A DNA stretch of 64,000 nucleotides from Streptomyces morookaense (GTDB taxonomy: Bacteria; Actinomycetota; Actinomycetes; Streptomycetales; Streptomycetaceae): contig NZ_JABBXF010000025.1 of NCBI RefSeq assembly GCF_013030945.1, forward strand, positions 82,651 to 146,650, given 5' to 3'. The notes under the pieces are model-generated. The model did not search any database and had not been told where the DNA came from. It worked only from the letters and a program-made list of their open reading frames with translations. How positions within the stretch are numbered: the stretch's first letter is position 1; each line of letters starts with the position of its first letter. A program made the position numbers and the translations under genes. Shown in pieces: positions 32,578-40,885 of this stretch.

Positions 32578-34425
32578 ATGACATCGGAAGCCCAGTCGTC
32601 ACTGCCCGGACGTGGTGAAGCTCTCGTCCCGGCAGCCCGCGCGAACCCCGAGAAGTCCGGCCTCGTCAAGGCGTACCGCCGCCTCCTGCCCGAGAGCACC
32701 CGGCGCGCGATAGCCCAGCGGGTCTCCGTGGAGACCCGCGGCGCCCTCATGCAGCACATGGCCAGTTCGCTCGACCTCCAGCAGCGCGGCCAGAAGCTCC
32801 GCGGCAAGGTCCTGCAGCGCCGCTACGCCGCCCACCTCGACGAGGCCCTCCCCCGCGTGGTGCTCGTCGACGGCAAGGCCCGTATCGCCCTGGTCGACCC
32901 CGCCCCCACCCCGCAGGCCGCCCGTGCCGACGCGCTCGCGCTCGTCTGCACCACCTTCGAGCACGCCGGGATCGACCACTTCTGCGTCCGCACGGAGCCG
33001 GGCCAGGCCCCCTCCGTCGCCGTCTCCGCCGCCGACCGCGGCCGGGTCCAGCAGGAGCTGGCCCGCCTGTGCCGCCGCATCCCCGGCTACGCTGCCCCCG
33101 TCGACCGCGAGGGCGTCCCCGGCACCCCGCACGCCGGCTTCGTCCACACCACCTGGCGCCGCCTGCAGTCCGCCCCCGTGACCCGCGTCACCTGGTACCG
33201 CACCATCGCCGACGGCGAGCTCGTCCTGGGCCAGGAGCACGGCTGCGACATCGAGTACTGGAAGCCGGAGGACGGCCCCGAGGGCCCCTGGCTCGTCGCC
33301 CCGCGCCGCAACGTCGTCACCGCGGAGGTCCCCGCGGCCGCCGCCCCCGTGGACGCGCCCGCCGAGCTCTTCACCGGCCCGCTCGCCCTCGGCGGCGAGG
33401 ACACCGCGGCCCCGCACCGCACGGTGCACACCCGACCCGAGTTCACCATCCGGCTGCCGCAGGACATCCCCTTCCCCATCGACGTCGTCTACACCTGGGT
33501 CGACGGCGCGGACCCCGCCTGGGCCGAGCGCCGCTCCCGCGCCCTGCGGGCCGCCGGGGGCAGCGAGTCCCACCACGAGGAGGCGGTGAACGCCGCCCGC
33601 TTCCTCAGCCGCGACGAGCTCAAGTACTCCCTGCGCTCGCTCCACCAGTACGCCCCCTGGGTGCGCAAGGTCTTCCTGGTCACCGACGACCAGACCCCCG
33701 CCTGGCTGGACACCTCCCACCCGGGCATCCAGGTCGTCAGCCACAAGGAGATCTTCTCCGACCCCAAGGTGCTGCCGACCTTCAACTCGCACGCCATCGA
33801 GAGCCAGCTGCACCACATCGAGGGTCTGTCGGAGCACTTCCTCTACTTCAACGACGACGTCTTCCTCGGCAACCCGCTGACCCCGCAGACGTTCTTCCTC
33901 TCCAACGGCCTGACGAAGTTCTTCCTCTCCCCCGCCCTCGTGCCGCTGGGCGACCGCAGCCCCGCCGACGCCCCGGTCGCGGCGGCCGCCAAGAACAACA
34001 GAGCCCTGGTGGAGGAACGCTTCGCCACCACCCTCACGCAGAAGATGCGGCACGTCCCGCACGCGCTGCGGCGCTCCATGCTGGACGAGATCGAGGAGCG
34101 CTACGCCGAGGCCCATGCGGCCACCGCCGCGGCCCGCTTCCGCAGCCCCGACGACCTGTCCGTCGCCTCCTCGCTGCACCACTACTACGCGTACCACCAG
34201 GGCCGGGCCATACCGTCCGACCTGCGCTACATGTACATGGACCTGGCCCACCCCAACACGTCCCGCCGCCTCAACCGGCTGCTGGCCAACCGGGACCTGG
34301 ACATCTTCTGCATCAACGACACGGTCTCGACGGAGAAGGACCTGCAGCGCACCGACGCGCTCATCCGTCCCTTCCTGGAGGGCTACTTCCCGGTGCCGAG
34401 CCCGTTCGAGAAGCACGCCGGCTAG
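32578..34425 (+). CDS. Stealth family sugar-phosphate transferase
   Basis: Stand-alone Stealth enzyme of 615 residues expected to transfer a hexose-1-phosphate to a growing surface polymer. After a basic Stealth CR-like leader (SGLVKAYRRLLPESTRRAIA), CR1 is FPIDVVYTWVDGADPAW at ~305, CR2 SRDELKYSLRSLHQYAPWVR with VTDDQTPAWLDTSHPG and FNSHAIESQL, and YFNDDVFLGNPLT provides the acidic centre. CR3 contains AAAKNNRALVEERF, and CR4 LFCINDTV-like DIFCINDTVS closes the protein. It diverges from the fused GT4-Stealth operon, and the two Stealth halves are clearly paralogous. The start is the ATG giving MTSEAQ; the longer frame lacks a ribosome site. Confidence 0.9.
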   Translation: MTSEAQSSLPGRGEALVPAARANPEKSGLVKAYRRLLPESTRRAIAQRVSVETRGALMQHMASSLDLQQRGQKLRGKVLQRRYAAHLDEALPRVVLVDGKARIALVDPAPTPQAARADALALVCTTFEHAGIDHFCVRTEPGQAPSVAVSAADRGRVQQELARLCRRIPGYAAPVDREGVPGTPHAGFVHTTWRRLQSAPVTRVTWYRTIADGELVLGQEHGCDIEYWKPEDGPEGPWLVAPRRNVVTAEVPAAAAPVDAPAELFTGPLALGGEDTAAPHRTVHTRPEFTIRLPQDIPFPIDVVYTWVDGADPAWAERRSRALRAAGGSESHHEEAVNAARFLSRDELKYSLRSLHQYAPWVRKVFLVTDDQTPAWLDTSHPGIQVVSHKEIFSDPKVLPTFNSHAIESQLHHIEGLSEHFLYFNDDVFLGNPLTPQTFFLSNGLTKFFLSPALVPLGDRSPADAPVAAAAKNNRALVEERFATTLTQKMRHVPHALRRSMLDEIEERYAEAHAATAAARFRSPDDLSVASSLHHYYAYHQGRAIPSDLRYMYMDLAHPNTSRRLNRLLANRDLDIFCINDTVSTEKDLQRTDALIRPFLEGYFPVPSPFEKHAG

Positions 34426-34528
34426 CCGAGGGCTCACCCGATCGGGTGGTCGTATAGCAATACTCGGGCGCGGCCCGCGCGGAAGATCCAACCTGCTGGG
34501 TGGACGCAGCCGCCGAGGAGCCAGCCCG

Positions 34529-34876
34529 ATGCCGCCTTCGCCCCAGACGCACCCCGAGATCCTGATCTCCAAGCGCGCCGCCGACTTCCTCGGCCGGGCG
34601 CCGGAGACGCTGCTGACACCGAAGCAGGTGCAGAAGGCCCTGCAGATGTCGCACGACACACAGGGCCGGATCACCGGACCGCTGAGCGTCGCACAGTTCC
34701 GGCTGCTGCTCGCGCAGCCGCCGGAGTGGCTGCTGGAGCACCATCGCGGGCTGGTCGCCAAGGGGATCCCGCAACAGGGGCGCCCGGCGCCACCGCGCCC
34801 CGCCGCGGCGTTCGGGCCCCTCTTCCGCGAACCGGCGTTCGCGGAGATCGCGGAGGAGGACTCGGTTGCCGACTGA
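34529..34876 (+). CDS. DUF5997-like small protein, 115 aa
   Basis: Cytoplasmic protein starting MPPSPQTHPEILISKRAADF with GAGGAG 7-11 bp upstream of the ATG. The centre reads TLLTPKQVQKALQMSHDTQG, and the family-like phrase LLLAQPPEWLLEHH resembles the conserved ADPPEWLRTLR of DUF5997 proteins. The assignment rests on that phrase and overall size, and is moderate. The C-terminal Pro/Ala tail is probably disordered. It follows the Stealth gene by ~100 bp but has no functional link I can see. Confidence 0.65.
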   Translation: MPPSPQTHPEILISKRAADFLGRAPETLLTPKQVQKALQMSHDTQGRITGPLSVAQFRLLLAQPPEWLLEHHRGLVAKGIPQQGRPAPPRPAAAFGPLFREPAFAEIAEEDSVAD

Positions 34877-34896
34877 GCGTGCGGTTCCGGCAGAGC

Positions 34897-35304
34897 CTAG
34901 AGCTGCTGCCTGATCAAGTCCTCCAGCGAGCCCTGCGGCACCTCCCCCCGCGGCGTCAGCCGATCAACCACCTTCGGCAGCGCCTCCGCCAGCCGGTCGG
35001 CGGCCTGCTCCGGGGAACACCCCGCCTGCTGCGCAACGTGTTCGAGCGTCTGGTACGGCAGCGCCTGCGCGATCTCGGGCCCGCTGACGGCCGTGTTCGC
35101 GCTCGTCCCCACCCACGACCGGGCCTGCTCCCCCAGCCCGCCCTCGGTCAGCTCGCGCATCAGCCCCTCCAGCGGATTCCCGCCCAGCTGCCCGCTGTCG
35201 CCGAGCGTGCCGAGCAGGGTGGCAAGCAGCTTGCCGTCCCTGCCCTTGCCTTCCCCCTCACCGATCAGCCCGCCGAGCAGGCTCCCCAGGTCGTTCCCAG
35301 CCAT
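34897..35304 (-). CDS. YidB-like (DUF937) family protein
   Basis: 135-residue cytoplasmic protein with the Gly/Leu-rich start MAGNDLGSLLGGLIGEGEGK, a helix-forming core (KLLATLLGTLGDSGQLGG, GLMRELTEGGLGEQARSWVG) and the end ALPKVVDRLTPRGEVP, which is the C-terminal signature of YidB/DUF937 proteins. The function of the family is unknown; one member is in a stress-linked E. coli operon. The start is set at the ATG before AGNDLG because upstream sequence is repetitive (GGTGGACGC repeats at 35326-35350). Confidence 0.8.
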   Translation of the reverse strand: MAGNDLGSLLGGLIGEGEGKGRDGKLLATLLGTLGDSGQLGGNPLEGLMRELTEGGLGEQARSWVGTSANTAVSGPEIAQALPYQTLEHVAQQAGCSPEQAADRLAEALPKVVDRLTPRGEVPQGSLEDLIRQQL

Positions 35305-35412
35305 ACCGGTTACCCCTGCCTTTCGTGGACGCGGTGGACGCGGTGGACGCGGTGACATCCGGGGAAGGCCTACCCCCTGCGGGGCGGGGCGGCGGGGCGT
35401 GCCCCGGCAGGT

Positions 35413-35967
35413 TCACCCGAAGGGCACGTTGACACAGGCCAGACGCGCGCCGGCCATGCCGGCGTGCCCGGGGCCCGTCTCGGTGGCGTGCTCATGGATG
35501 ACGACGGAACGCGCCTCTCCTGCACGGAAGAAGAAGTCGACGGACGACGTGGCGGATCCGTTCCCCCGCCCGTCGGTGGTGAAGTCCAGCCACACCTCGT
35601 TGTCCGGGTTGGCGTACTCCGGATCGCTGGAGGGCTGTTTCGGATCCACGACATCCTGATAGTGCGCGCCGGAGTCGGCGGGCTTGGTGCCGCACGGCTT
35701 CTGGTGGACATGGGCGCCGAACGTACGGTCCGGCTGGAGACCGTGCAGGCGCAGCTCGATCTCGGTGCCGTCGCGGTGGGTGCTCTCCAGCACCACGACG
35801 CGGCTGCCCGCGGGCACCGCCTTCGCGTCGAACGTCACGGCCTGGTACGTACCACCACCGGCTGCCGACTCGAACCGGCCGTGCACAGCCGTTCCGTCGC
35901 ACGTCACGCCGGTCATGGACGAGGCCACGGCCATGGATGAGGCAAGCACTGACATGAGAAAGGACAT
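35413..35967 (-). CDS. Cu-only superoxide dismutase-like secreted protein
   Basis: 184 residues with the Cu,Zn-SOD beta-barrel fold. A hydrophobic Ser/Met-rich leader (MSFLMSVLASSMAVASS) probably acts as a signal peptide, though it lacks basic residues. The copper ligands are visible: GAHVHQ (two His), SGAHYQ (one His) and VVIHEHATE (one His). The active-site Arg is in AGARLACVNV, and a disulfide pair is present (KPCGTK and ARLACV). The zinc loop, normally with two His and an Asp, has none of those histidines (KQPSSDPEYANPDNE), which matches Cu-only SODs. Divergent from an ArsR-type regulator across a region with three TTGCAA boxes. Confidence 0.8.
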   Translation of the reverse strand: MSFLMSVLASSMAVASSMTGVTCDGTAVHGRFESAAGGGTYQAVTFDAKAVPAGSRVVVLESTHRDGTEIELRLHGLQPDRTFGAHVHQKPCGTKPADSGAHYQDVVDPKQPSSDPEYANPDNEVWLDFTTDGRGNGSATSSVDFFFRAGEARSVVIHEHATETGPGHAGMAGARLACVNVPFG

Positions 35968-36093
35968 CTTCCGCCCCTTTCAGCGCAGTTCCCGCTGTCG
36001 ACCCCTCGCTTGCGAGGGCTGTCGTACAGCCTTGCACCACTCCCCGCGGACCGGGCCCCTGTCTCCACGGTATCCGGCCAACTGCCTTTCGGG

Positions 36094-36130
36094 AGTTGCA
36101 AGGACTGCTTGCAAAGGTCCTTTGCAACTC
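36094..36130. promoter_or_regulatory. Triple TTGCAA operator before the ArsR-type regulator
   Basis: Three palindromic TTGCAA boxes begin at 36096, 36109 and 36122, exactly 13 bp apart, and the outer two sit in a larger dyad (GAGTTGCAAGGA against TCCTTTGCAACTC). The array ends 14 bp before the regulator start and lies between it and the divergent SOD-like gene, so autoregulation and control of both is likely. Confidence 0.65.
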
Positions 36131-36143
36131 GTAGCCTTCCCGC

Positions 36144-36707
36144 ATGGCCGAACAACCGCCCGCCCAGGAGATCACCGACGCCGAGGCGCTGCGCGCCTTC
36201 GCGCACCCGATGCGGCAGAAGATCGAACGGTGTCTGCGCCGGGGACCGGCCAACTCCGCCGCGCTCGCCCGCGAGTTGGGCGAGAGCACGGGGCTGGTCA
36301 GCTACCACCTGCGGCAACTGGCCAAGCACGGCTTCGTCGAGGAGGTCCCGGAGCTGGCGAAGGGGCGGGAGCGGTGGTGGCGGGCCGTGCCGGGGGACCG
36401 GCGGTTCCCGCCGTACAGCCGGCAGACTCCGGAGATGCGCGAGGCGCTGACCGAGATGCACCGGCTCAGCCTCGCCGAACTCGTCGAATCCGCCCGGCGC
36501 TTCGCGGAGGCACGCGACACGCTGGGGCCCTGGGCCGACGCGGCGCTCTTCTCGCGCGCCACGCTCCGGGTCGATCCCGGTCAACTCCGCGCGTTCTTCG
36601 AGGAGTACATCGCGCTCCTCCACCGCTACTCGGCCCCGGAGGGGGAGGCCGCGCCCGGGGCGCGGACCGTGCTCGTCCGGCTGCTCGGCATTCCCGAGAC
36701 CGACTGA
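36144..36707 (+). CDS. ArsR-type winged-helix transcriptional regulator
   Basis: 187-residue DNA-binding protein of the HTH_20/ArsR-like class. The winged helix is at ~15-80: LRAFAHPMRQKIERCLRRGP, SAALARELGESTGLVSYHLR and HGFVEEVPELAKGRERWW (wing). The C-terminal half is helical with LTEMHRLSLAELVESARRF and ADAALFSRATLRVDPGQLRA, as in helix-turn-helix proteins of Streptomyces that pair with membrane proteins. It carries no clear metal-binding cysteine pair. The downstream membrane hydrolase starts 22 bp after its stop, so the two form an operon under the TTGCAA array. Confidence 0.85.
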   Translation: MAEQPPAQEITDAEALRAFAHPMRQKIERCLRRGPANSAALARELGESTGLVSYHLRQLAKHGFVEEVPELAKGRERWWRAVPGDRRFPPYSRQTPEMREALTEMHRLSLAELVESARRFAEARDTLGPWADAALFSRATLRVDPGQLRAFFEEYIALLHRYSAPEGEAAPGARTVLVRLLGIPETD

Positions 36708-36729
36708 GGGAAGAAGGGGGGCGCACACC

Positions 36730-38136
36730 GTGTCACTGATACGCACCGTACTGGCCGCCCTCTCCGCGGCGTTGGCCGGCGCCCTCCTCCTGCTGACCGC
36801 GCCGGGGGCGTACGCGGCCGGGGACGGGCTGGTCCGCCAGGAGGTCACGTTCCGAGGCGGCGGCGGGCTCGTCCTGCACGGCACCGTCCTCGGCAAGGAG
36901 GGTGCACCCGGCCCCGAACCCGGCATCGTCCTCGTCGGCGGCTCGGGCCCCGGCCCCCGGGACGAGTACCGCCAGGAGGCCGAGGCATTCGCCCGGGCCG
37001 GGATCACCACGCTCGTCTACGACAAGCGGACCGTCGACTACTCCTTGCTGCACCGGGACTTCGGCCTGCTGGCCGACGACGCGCTCGCCGGAGTGCGGCT
37101 GTTGCAGGGGAGGAGCGGGGTGGACCCGCACCAGGTCGGACTGTGGGGGTTCAGCGAGGGAGGCTGGGTGGCGCCGCTGGCCGCGTCGCGTTCGGCGGAC
37201 GACGTCGCCTTCGTCGTCACCATCGGCGGCTCCGGCTACGACCCGCTGCGCACCCAGGCCTGGAACCTCATCACGCATCTGCACCACCGCGGGGTGGGCG
37301 CACCGTTCCGCCGCACCATGGCCGGCCCGGCCGCCCAATTCATGGGCGGCACCGGCCTGTTCCCCGCGGCCGACTACGACCCCGTCCCGGTGCTGGAGCG
37401 GCTGCGCCGGACGCCGGTGCTGGCGCTGTGGGGCGATCACGACACCCAGGTGCCGCCCCGGGAGAGCGCACGGATCTTCCGCGAGACCCTGGCCCGTGCG
37501 GACAACCGGCACGCCGTCATCGGCTTCGTCGCCGACGGCGCCCACAACGGGCACCGCACGTCGGACGGATTCGACCGGATCGGCGGCCCCCTCTTTCACG
37601 GCAAGAAGCTGGGGGACCTGGCGCCGGGCTATGCGCAGACCATGACCTCATGGGTACGGGCCGTCGCCGCAGGCCACCCGCCGGTGTCGAGCGCCGCGCC
37701 CGCACCCGGGCAGGTACTCGACAGCACCCCCGTACCGGCCCACGCCTGGTACACCTGGCTCGCCCCGGCCCTCCTGCTCCTCGGCTTCGCCGCCTACCCG
37801 GTGACCGCCCTCCTGCGCCGGGGCCCGGTCCTGCGCCCGGTGCGGTGGACGGCCGGGCTCGGCCTGCTGGCGGTCATGTCGGCGCTGGCCTGCCCGTTCG
37901 CCGTCTACGTGGCGGGGGACGGTGCGACGGCGCCCGTCGTGTGGGGCCGCCCGGCGGTGTGGCTGGTGGTGCAGGGGCTCGCCGTCGCCGTGGTGGTGTC
38001 CGCCGGGATCCCGGCAGCCGCGCTCCTCCGCGGAGGGCCGGCGCCGAACCGGGCAACCTGGCTGCGCCTGGCCCCGGTGGGGCTGGCCGCGGCGGGGTTC
38101 GTACCGTGGGCGGTGTGGTGGGGCGTTGCGGGGTGA
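36730..38136 (+). CDS. Membrane-linked alpha/beta hydrolase, 468 aa
   Basis: Signal or anchor at 1-30 (TVLAALSAALAGALLLLTAP), then an alpha/beta-hydrolase domain (~40-320) facing outside, then four predicted helices (~345-468). The oxyanion region is IVLVGGSGPGPRDEYR, the nucleophile elbow GLWGFSEGGWVAPLA (Ser), the acid ALWGDHDTQVPP (Asp) and the His GAHNGHRTS. The combination of a secreted hydrolase domain with a C-terminal multi-helix region resembles acyl-CoA thioesterase/BAAT-like proteins of Streptomyces. GTG start with GAAGAAGGGGGG upstream. Substrate unknown; co-expression with the ArsR-type regulator suggests an envelope stress role. Confidence 0.8.
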   Translation: MSLIRTVLAALSAALAGALLLLTAPGAYAAGDGLVRQEVTFRGGGGLVLHGTVLGKEGAPGPEPGIVLVGGSGPGPRDEYRQEAEAFARAGITTLVYDKRTVDYSLLHRDFGLLADDALAGVRLLQGRSGVDPHQVGLWGFSEGGWVAPLAASRSADDVAFVVTIGGSGYDPLRTQAWNLITHLHHRGVGAPFRRTMAGPAAQFMGGTGLFPAADYDPVPVLERLRRTPVLALWGDHDTQVPPRESARIFRETLARADNRHAVIGFVADGAHNGHRTSDGFDRIGGPLFHGKKLGDLAPGYAQTMTSWVRAVAAGHPPVSSAAPAPGQVLDSTPVPAHAWYTWLAPALLLLGFAAYPVTALLRRGPVLRPVRWTAGLGLLAVMSALACPFAVYVAGDGATAPVVWGRPAVWLVVQGLAVAVVVSAGIPAAALLRGGPAPNRATWLRLAPVGLAAAGFVPWAVWWGVAG

Positions 38137-38190
38137 GGGCTGCAGCGCACAGGCGTACTCGTTGCCTGGGCAGAGGACTGATCCGTGCCC

Positions 38191-38835
38191 TCACCTCCCG
38201 GCACGTACGACCAACGTCCCTTCGCATTCACCTGCCGGAGGTCCGATGATCTCTGCCGTGATGTCGGTGAAGCGGGCTGAGGACAAGAGAGCTGCCCACT
38301 GTCGGGCCGAGTAGTCCCAACGAGACACTGCCCGTGCTTCGCTGAGTGCGCCCCTTGGCTCCTGATCGGGTCGGGCTGGCCGGTGCGAAAACGCGAACAC
38401 GCCACCGGGCGACAGGCTTTGCCGAACCAGCGGCAGGAGGATGGCCGGATCGGTGAACCACACAGGGCCGAAGATCGACAGCACCACGTCGAAGCTGTCG
38501 GGGTGACCGGCCAGAAACTCCGTCGCCTCTGCCGTCCGGAACGTGAGGCCGGGAAGGTCGCCCCAGCGCGCCTCCGCCTTGGCTCGTTGACCGGGTGCGA
38601 TGTCGATGCCGACACAATCGGCTCCCAAAGTCGCAAGGTGGGCGAGGTTGCAGCCCGTGCCGCAGCCGAGCTCCAGCACTCGACGACCATGCACTGAGCC
38701 AAGCAGGGATTCGCTGGGGCCGTGGTCCGGGTACTGCGTCCAGTTCAGCCACGTGGTGGCTCCCACAGCGTTCATGGTCCTTCTGGGCGCCCTCCCTGCC
38801 GCGTACCGTTCCCACGCTGCGGCGACTGCTTCCAT
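38191..38835 (-). CDS. Class I SAM-dependent methyltransferase, 214 aa
   Basis: Small-molecule methyltransferase. Motif I is VLELGCGTGCNLAHLA, motif II VGIDIAPGQRAKAEARW, and FDVVLSIFGPVWFTDP with the post-motif LSPGGVFAFSHR completes a Methyltransf_11/25 domain. The N-terminus (TTWLNWTQYPDHGPSESLLG) resembles methyltransferases near XRE/DUF397 loci in Streptomyces. The ATG start has AAAGGAA upstream. It is convergent with the hydrolase gene and divergent from a small gene at 38906. Substrate unknown. Confidence 0.85.
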   Translation of the reverse strand: MEAVAAAWERYAAGRAPRRTMNAVGATTWLNWTQYPDHGPSESLLGSVHGRRVLELGCGTGCNLAHLATLGADCVGIDIAPGQRAKAEARWGDLPGLTFRTAEATEFLAGHPDSFDVVLSIFGPVWFTDPAILLPLVRQSLSPGGVFAFSHRPARPDQEPRGALSEARAVSRWDYSARQWAALLSSARFTDITAEIIGPPAGECEGTLVVRAGR

Positions 38836-38905
38836 GCGGTTCCTTTCACGCGTGATGGCTCCCCCCGGTCCCTAGCGCCCGCATGTCGGTGCGGGAGGTC
38901 GTTCG

Positions 38906-39109
38906 GTGAGTTGTGATCCGAACGACCTTGCGCGTTACCAGGCCCTCGTCCACCGACGGGGCGCCGACCTCACGGACGATGATGCTGTTGTTGTCCTTCT
39001 GGCCGGCGCCGTGCGGCATCGGTGGGAGCAGGGCGTAAGGAAGCCTTCCGTCCGCCTCAACGGTGGCAACTACGTTGTCGCGTATGTGAGCGAGGGCTCG
39101 GCAACGTGA
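38906..39109 (+). CDS. Small conserved protein, 67 aa
   Basis: GTG start with GGGAGGTC 7 bp upstream. Sequence starts MSCDPNDLARYQALVHRRGA and ends NGGNYVVAYVSEGSAT; it has one cysteine, no helices long enough for the membrane, and no motif I recognise. Short proteins of this kind commonly sit near XRE/DUF397 modules in Streptomyces. It converges with the DUF397 gene. Confidence 0.55.
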   Translation: MSCDPNDLARYQALVHRRGADLTDDDAVVVLLAGAVRHRWEQGVRKPSVRLNGGNYVVAYVSEGSAT

Positions 39110-39135
39110 GGACCTCAAGCGGATACAGCGGTCGA

Positions 39136-39357
39136 TCAGTGTCGTTCTACGCGGATGTCGGCAATGAATGACGACCAAGCGGAAGGCGTCAATAGGATCG
39201 CGGGTCCGGCTTTGACCTTGGAGTCCCGGACCCCGATGTCATAGCCGAGGTACGCAACCTCGACGCAGTTTCCTCCGCCATTGCTGTAGGAGGACTTGTA
39301 CCAGGATGTCTCTTCGGCCATGTCGAGGGCCGTCAGCTTGGTGTTAATGGCTATCAA
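39136..39357 (-). CDS. DUF397 domain protein
   Basis: Small protein partnered with XRE regulators in Streptomyces. The DUF397 signature WYKSSYSNGGGNCVEVAYLG is followed by IGVRDSKVKAGPAILLTPSA and a terminal WSSFIADIR, covering the whole domain. A TTG start at 39357 gives an N-terminal KLTALDMAEETSWYKSSYS that fits the family layout and has GAGAG upstream; an ATG at 39321 would give 61 residues. The TTG overlaps the end of the XRE gene by 14 bp, implying translational coupling. The pair probably acts like an anti-regulator and regulator module. Confidence 0.88.
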   Translation of the reverse strand: MIAINTKLTALDMAEETSWYKSSYSNGGGNCVEVAYLGYDIGVRDSKVKAGPAILLTPSAWSSFIADIRVERH

Positions 39358-40216
39358 TCTCTCGTGCTAGTCGGTGCAAGAACTCTGGCGTCACGGAGGG
39401 GGCTAGGGCTCCGCGTTGCAGTGCATCGAACCTGCGTGCGTATCTGCCCACCACGAGGGGCTTGTCCGTGACAGTGATGGTCTCCTGTAGGTCGGTCTGC
39501 ACGACGGGTTCAAGGCCCTCATCGAAGTCGAGAATCATGAAGTTGAGACAAGTGCGGTAGTTGGCGAGCATCATTGGAAGGATCTGCACTGTGACGTTGT
39601 GGAGTTGGGCGAGGCGCTCGACCTCCTCGTACTGCTCCAGCATCACGTCCTTGCTGCCCATCCACTGCCGCAGGGCTGCCTCGTTCACGACGACGTTCAG
39701 CTCCACGGGGCCGTCAGCGCGGGTGAGGATGTCCTTCCGTTCCATGCGGAGCCGAACGTTGTCATCCACGAACGGGGTCGTCGTCTCTTCCACCTGCTTC
39801 TCGGACAGGAACAGCGCCCTCGCGTAGCTTTCGCACTGCAACAGGCCTGGGACGACGTCAGGTTGCCAGGAGCGCAGCGTGCGGGCATCCCTCTCCAGCC
39901 CAAGGAACGTGTCCATCCCGTTCCACATGGTGTTCCGGTAGGGCGTCCACCACTCGCGGCTGAGTGAGTCTCGATGAAGGACGAGCAGCGCTTCGCGACT
40001 ATCAGGGTTCTCAACGCCGTACAGATCCAGCAGCTTCTCCAGGTCTCCGACCCTGGGCAAGCTGTTGTGTGCGGTCTCCACCCGGGTCAGCTTCGTCTCG
40101 GAGAACGCCAGAGCGGCAGCGGCCTCCTCGATGGTGATGCCGGCCTTCTCGCGCAACAGCCGCAGTTGCTTGCCCAGTTCTCGCCGACGAAACGTCGGTC
40201 CCCTTCGCGCCGCCAC
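39344..40216 (-). CDS. XRE-family regulator with DUF5753 domain
   Basis: 290 residues: an N-terminal helix-turn-helix (RRELGKQLRLLREKAGITIE, then EAAAALAFSETKLTRVETAH, ~10-60), and a C-terminal DUF5753 ligand-like domain (RSWQPDVVPGLLQCESYARA, PVELNVVVNEAALRQWMG, VTVQILPM). This architecture is widespread in Streptomyces and regulates development or secondary metabolism. The GTG start has AGAGAGG 8-9 bp upstream; upstream in-frame codons would intrude on the divergent promoter. It diverges from the DUF6415-oxygenase-kinase cassette, of which it is the natural candidate regulator. Confidence 0.9.
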   Translation of the reverse strand: MAARRGPTFRRRELGKQLRLLREKAGITIEEAAAALAFSETKLTRVETAHNSLPRVGDLEKLLDLYGVENPDSREALLVLHRDSLSREWWTPYRNTMWNGMDTFLGLERDARTLRSWQPDVVPGLLQCESYARALFLSEKQVEETTTPFVDDNVRLRMERKDILTRADGPVELNVVVNEAALRQWMGSKDVMLEQYEEVERLAQLHNVTVQILPMMLANYRTCLNFMILDFDEGLEPVVQTDLQETITVTDKPLVVGRYARRFDALQRGALAPSVTPEFLHRLAREIDSH

Positions 40217-40346
40217 CCCTGTACCTCTCTGTAGGTCTTCGACGTGCCCCTGTGCCTGGTCAACCCGACCCTGTTGCCCGTGATCGTGTCCCTGTGGGGA
40301 GTGTTCCACCGCCTGTACCCCCTCACGCAAGCCCTGTCACCTGAAC

Positions 40347-40416
40347 TGGCATGTGCCAATTCACCTCCACCCCCTCCTCAGTGTGCAGATTTCCTTGCAC
40401 CTTAAATCTCAGGTGC
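40347..40416. promoter_or_regulatory. Two dyads between XRE regulator and peptide cassette
   Basis: TGGCATGTGCCA (40347-40358) and GCACCT with AGGTGC flanking TAAATCTC (40397-40416) lie in the 243-bp divergent region, which is AT-richer than its surroundings. They are plausible operator sites for the XRE protein and promoter elements for the rightward cassette. Confidence 0.4.
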
Positions 40417-40459
40417 GGCACGGTAGTTGGTGTCACGAGGAGCCGCCCCCGGCTTCTAA

Positions 40460-40885
40460 GTGACAACAACGCCTGCCGCCGGTTCCCCGACGGCGGCCCC
40501 TTTCCTCTCACGCCCGGAGCCTGCGTTGACCACTCGTGCCTGCGCCGCTAACCCGCCGTTCGCCACCGAGGAGATCACCGGCACCATCAGCCGCACTCTG
40601 GCCGCCCTGCCGTGCGCCGACACGGTGGAGGGCCTGCTGAGCGATCTCAAGGGCCACATCAACGAACTGCTGCCCGTCGTCGAAGGCAAGGACTGGGCCC
40701 GGTGCGGGCAGGTCACGATGGTCGGCCTGATGACCGACGTGGTGCGCGACAAGCTCACCCACGAGCCCGCCGGTGTGGCCGCCCGCTGCGTCTATGCCCA
40801 AGAGCTCGCCCGTGTCTGCCGTGGCTTGCTTGGCCTGGCCCTGACCGAGCCGGGTGACGAACAGCGGCATCAGGCCGCTCGGTGA
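40460..40885 (+). CDS. DUF6415-like protein, first gene of the peptide/oxygenase cassette
   Basis: 141 residues, GTG start. A flexible N-terminus (TTTPAAGSPTAAPFLSRPEP) precedes a helical domain: ISRTLAALPCADTVEGLLSD, LKGHINELLPVVEGKDWARC and AARCVYAQELARVCRGLLGL. The pattern of a helix with LKGHINELLP followed by a second helix with a conserved Arg resembles DUF6415 proteins, which recur near natural-product genes in Streptomyces; my match is by pattern and is moderate. It overlaps the next small gene and probably opens the cassette transcript diverging from the XRE regulator. Confidence 0.7.
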   Translation: MTTTPAAGSPTAAPFLSRPEPALTTRACAANPPFATEEITGTISRTLAALPCADTVEGLLSDLKGHINELLPVVEGKDWARCGQVTMVGLMTDVVRDKLTHEPAGVAARCVYAQELARVCRGLLGLALTEPGDEQRHQAAR

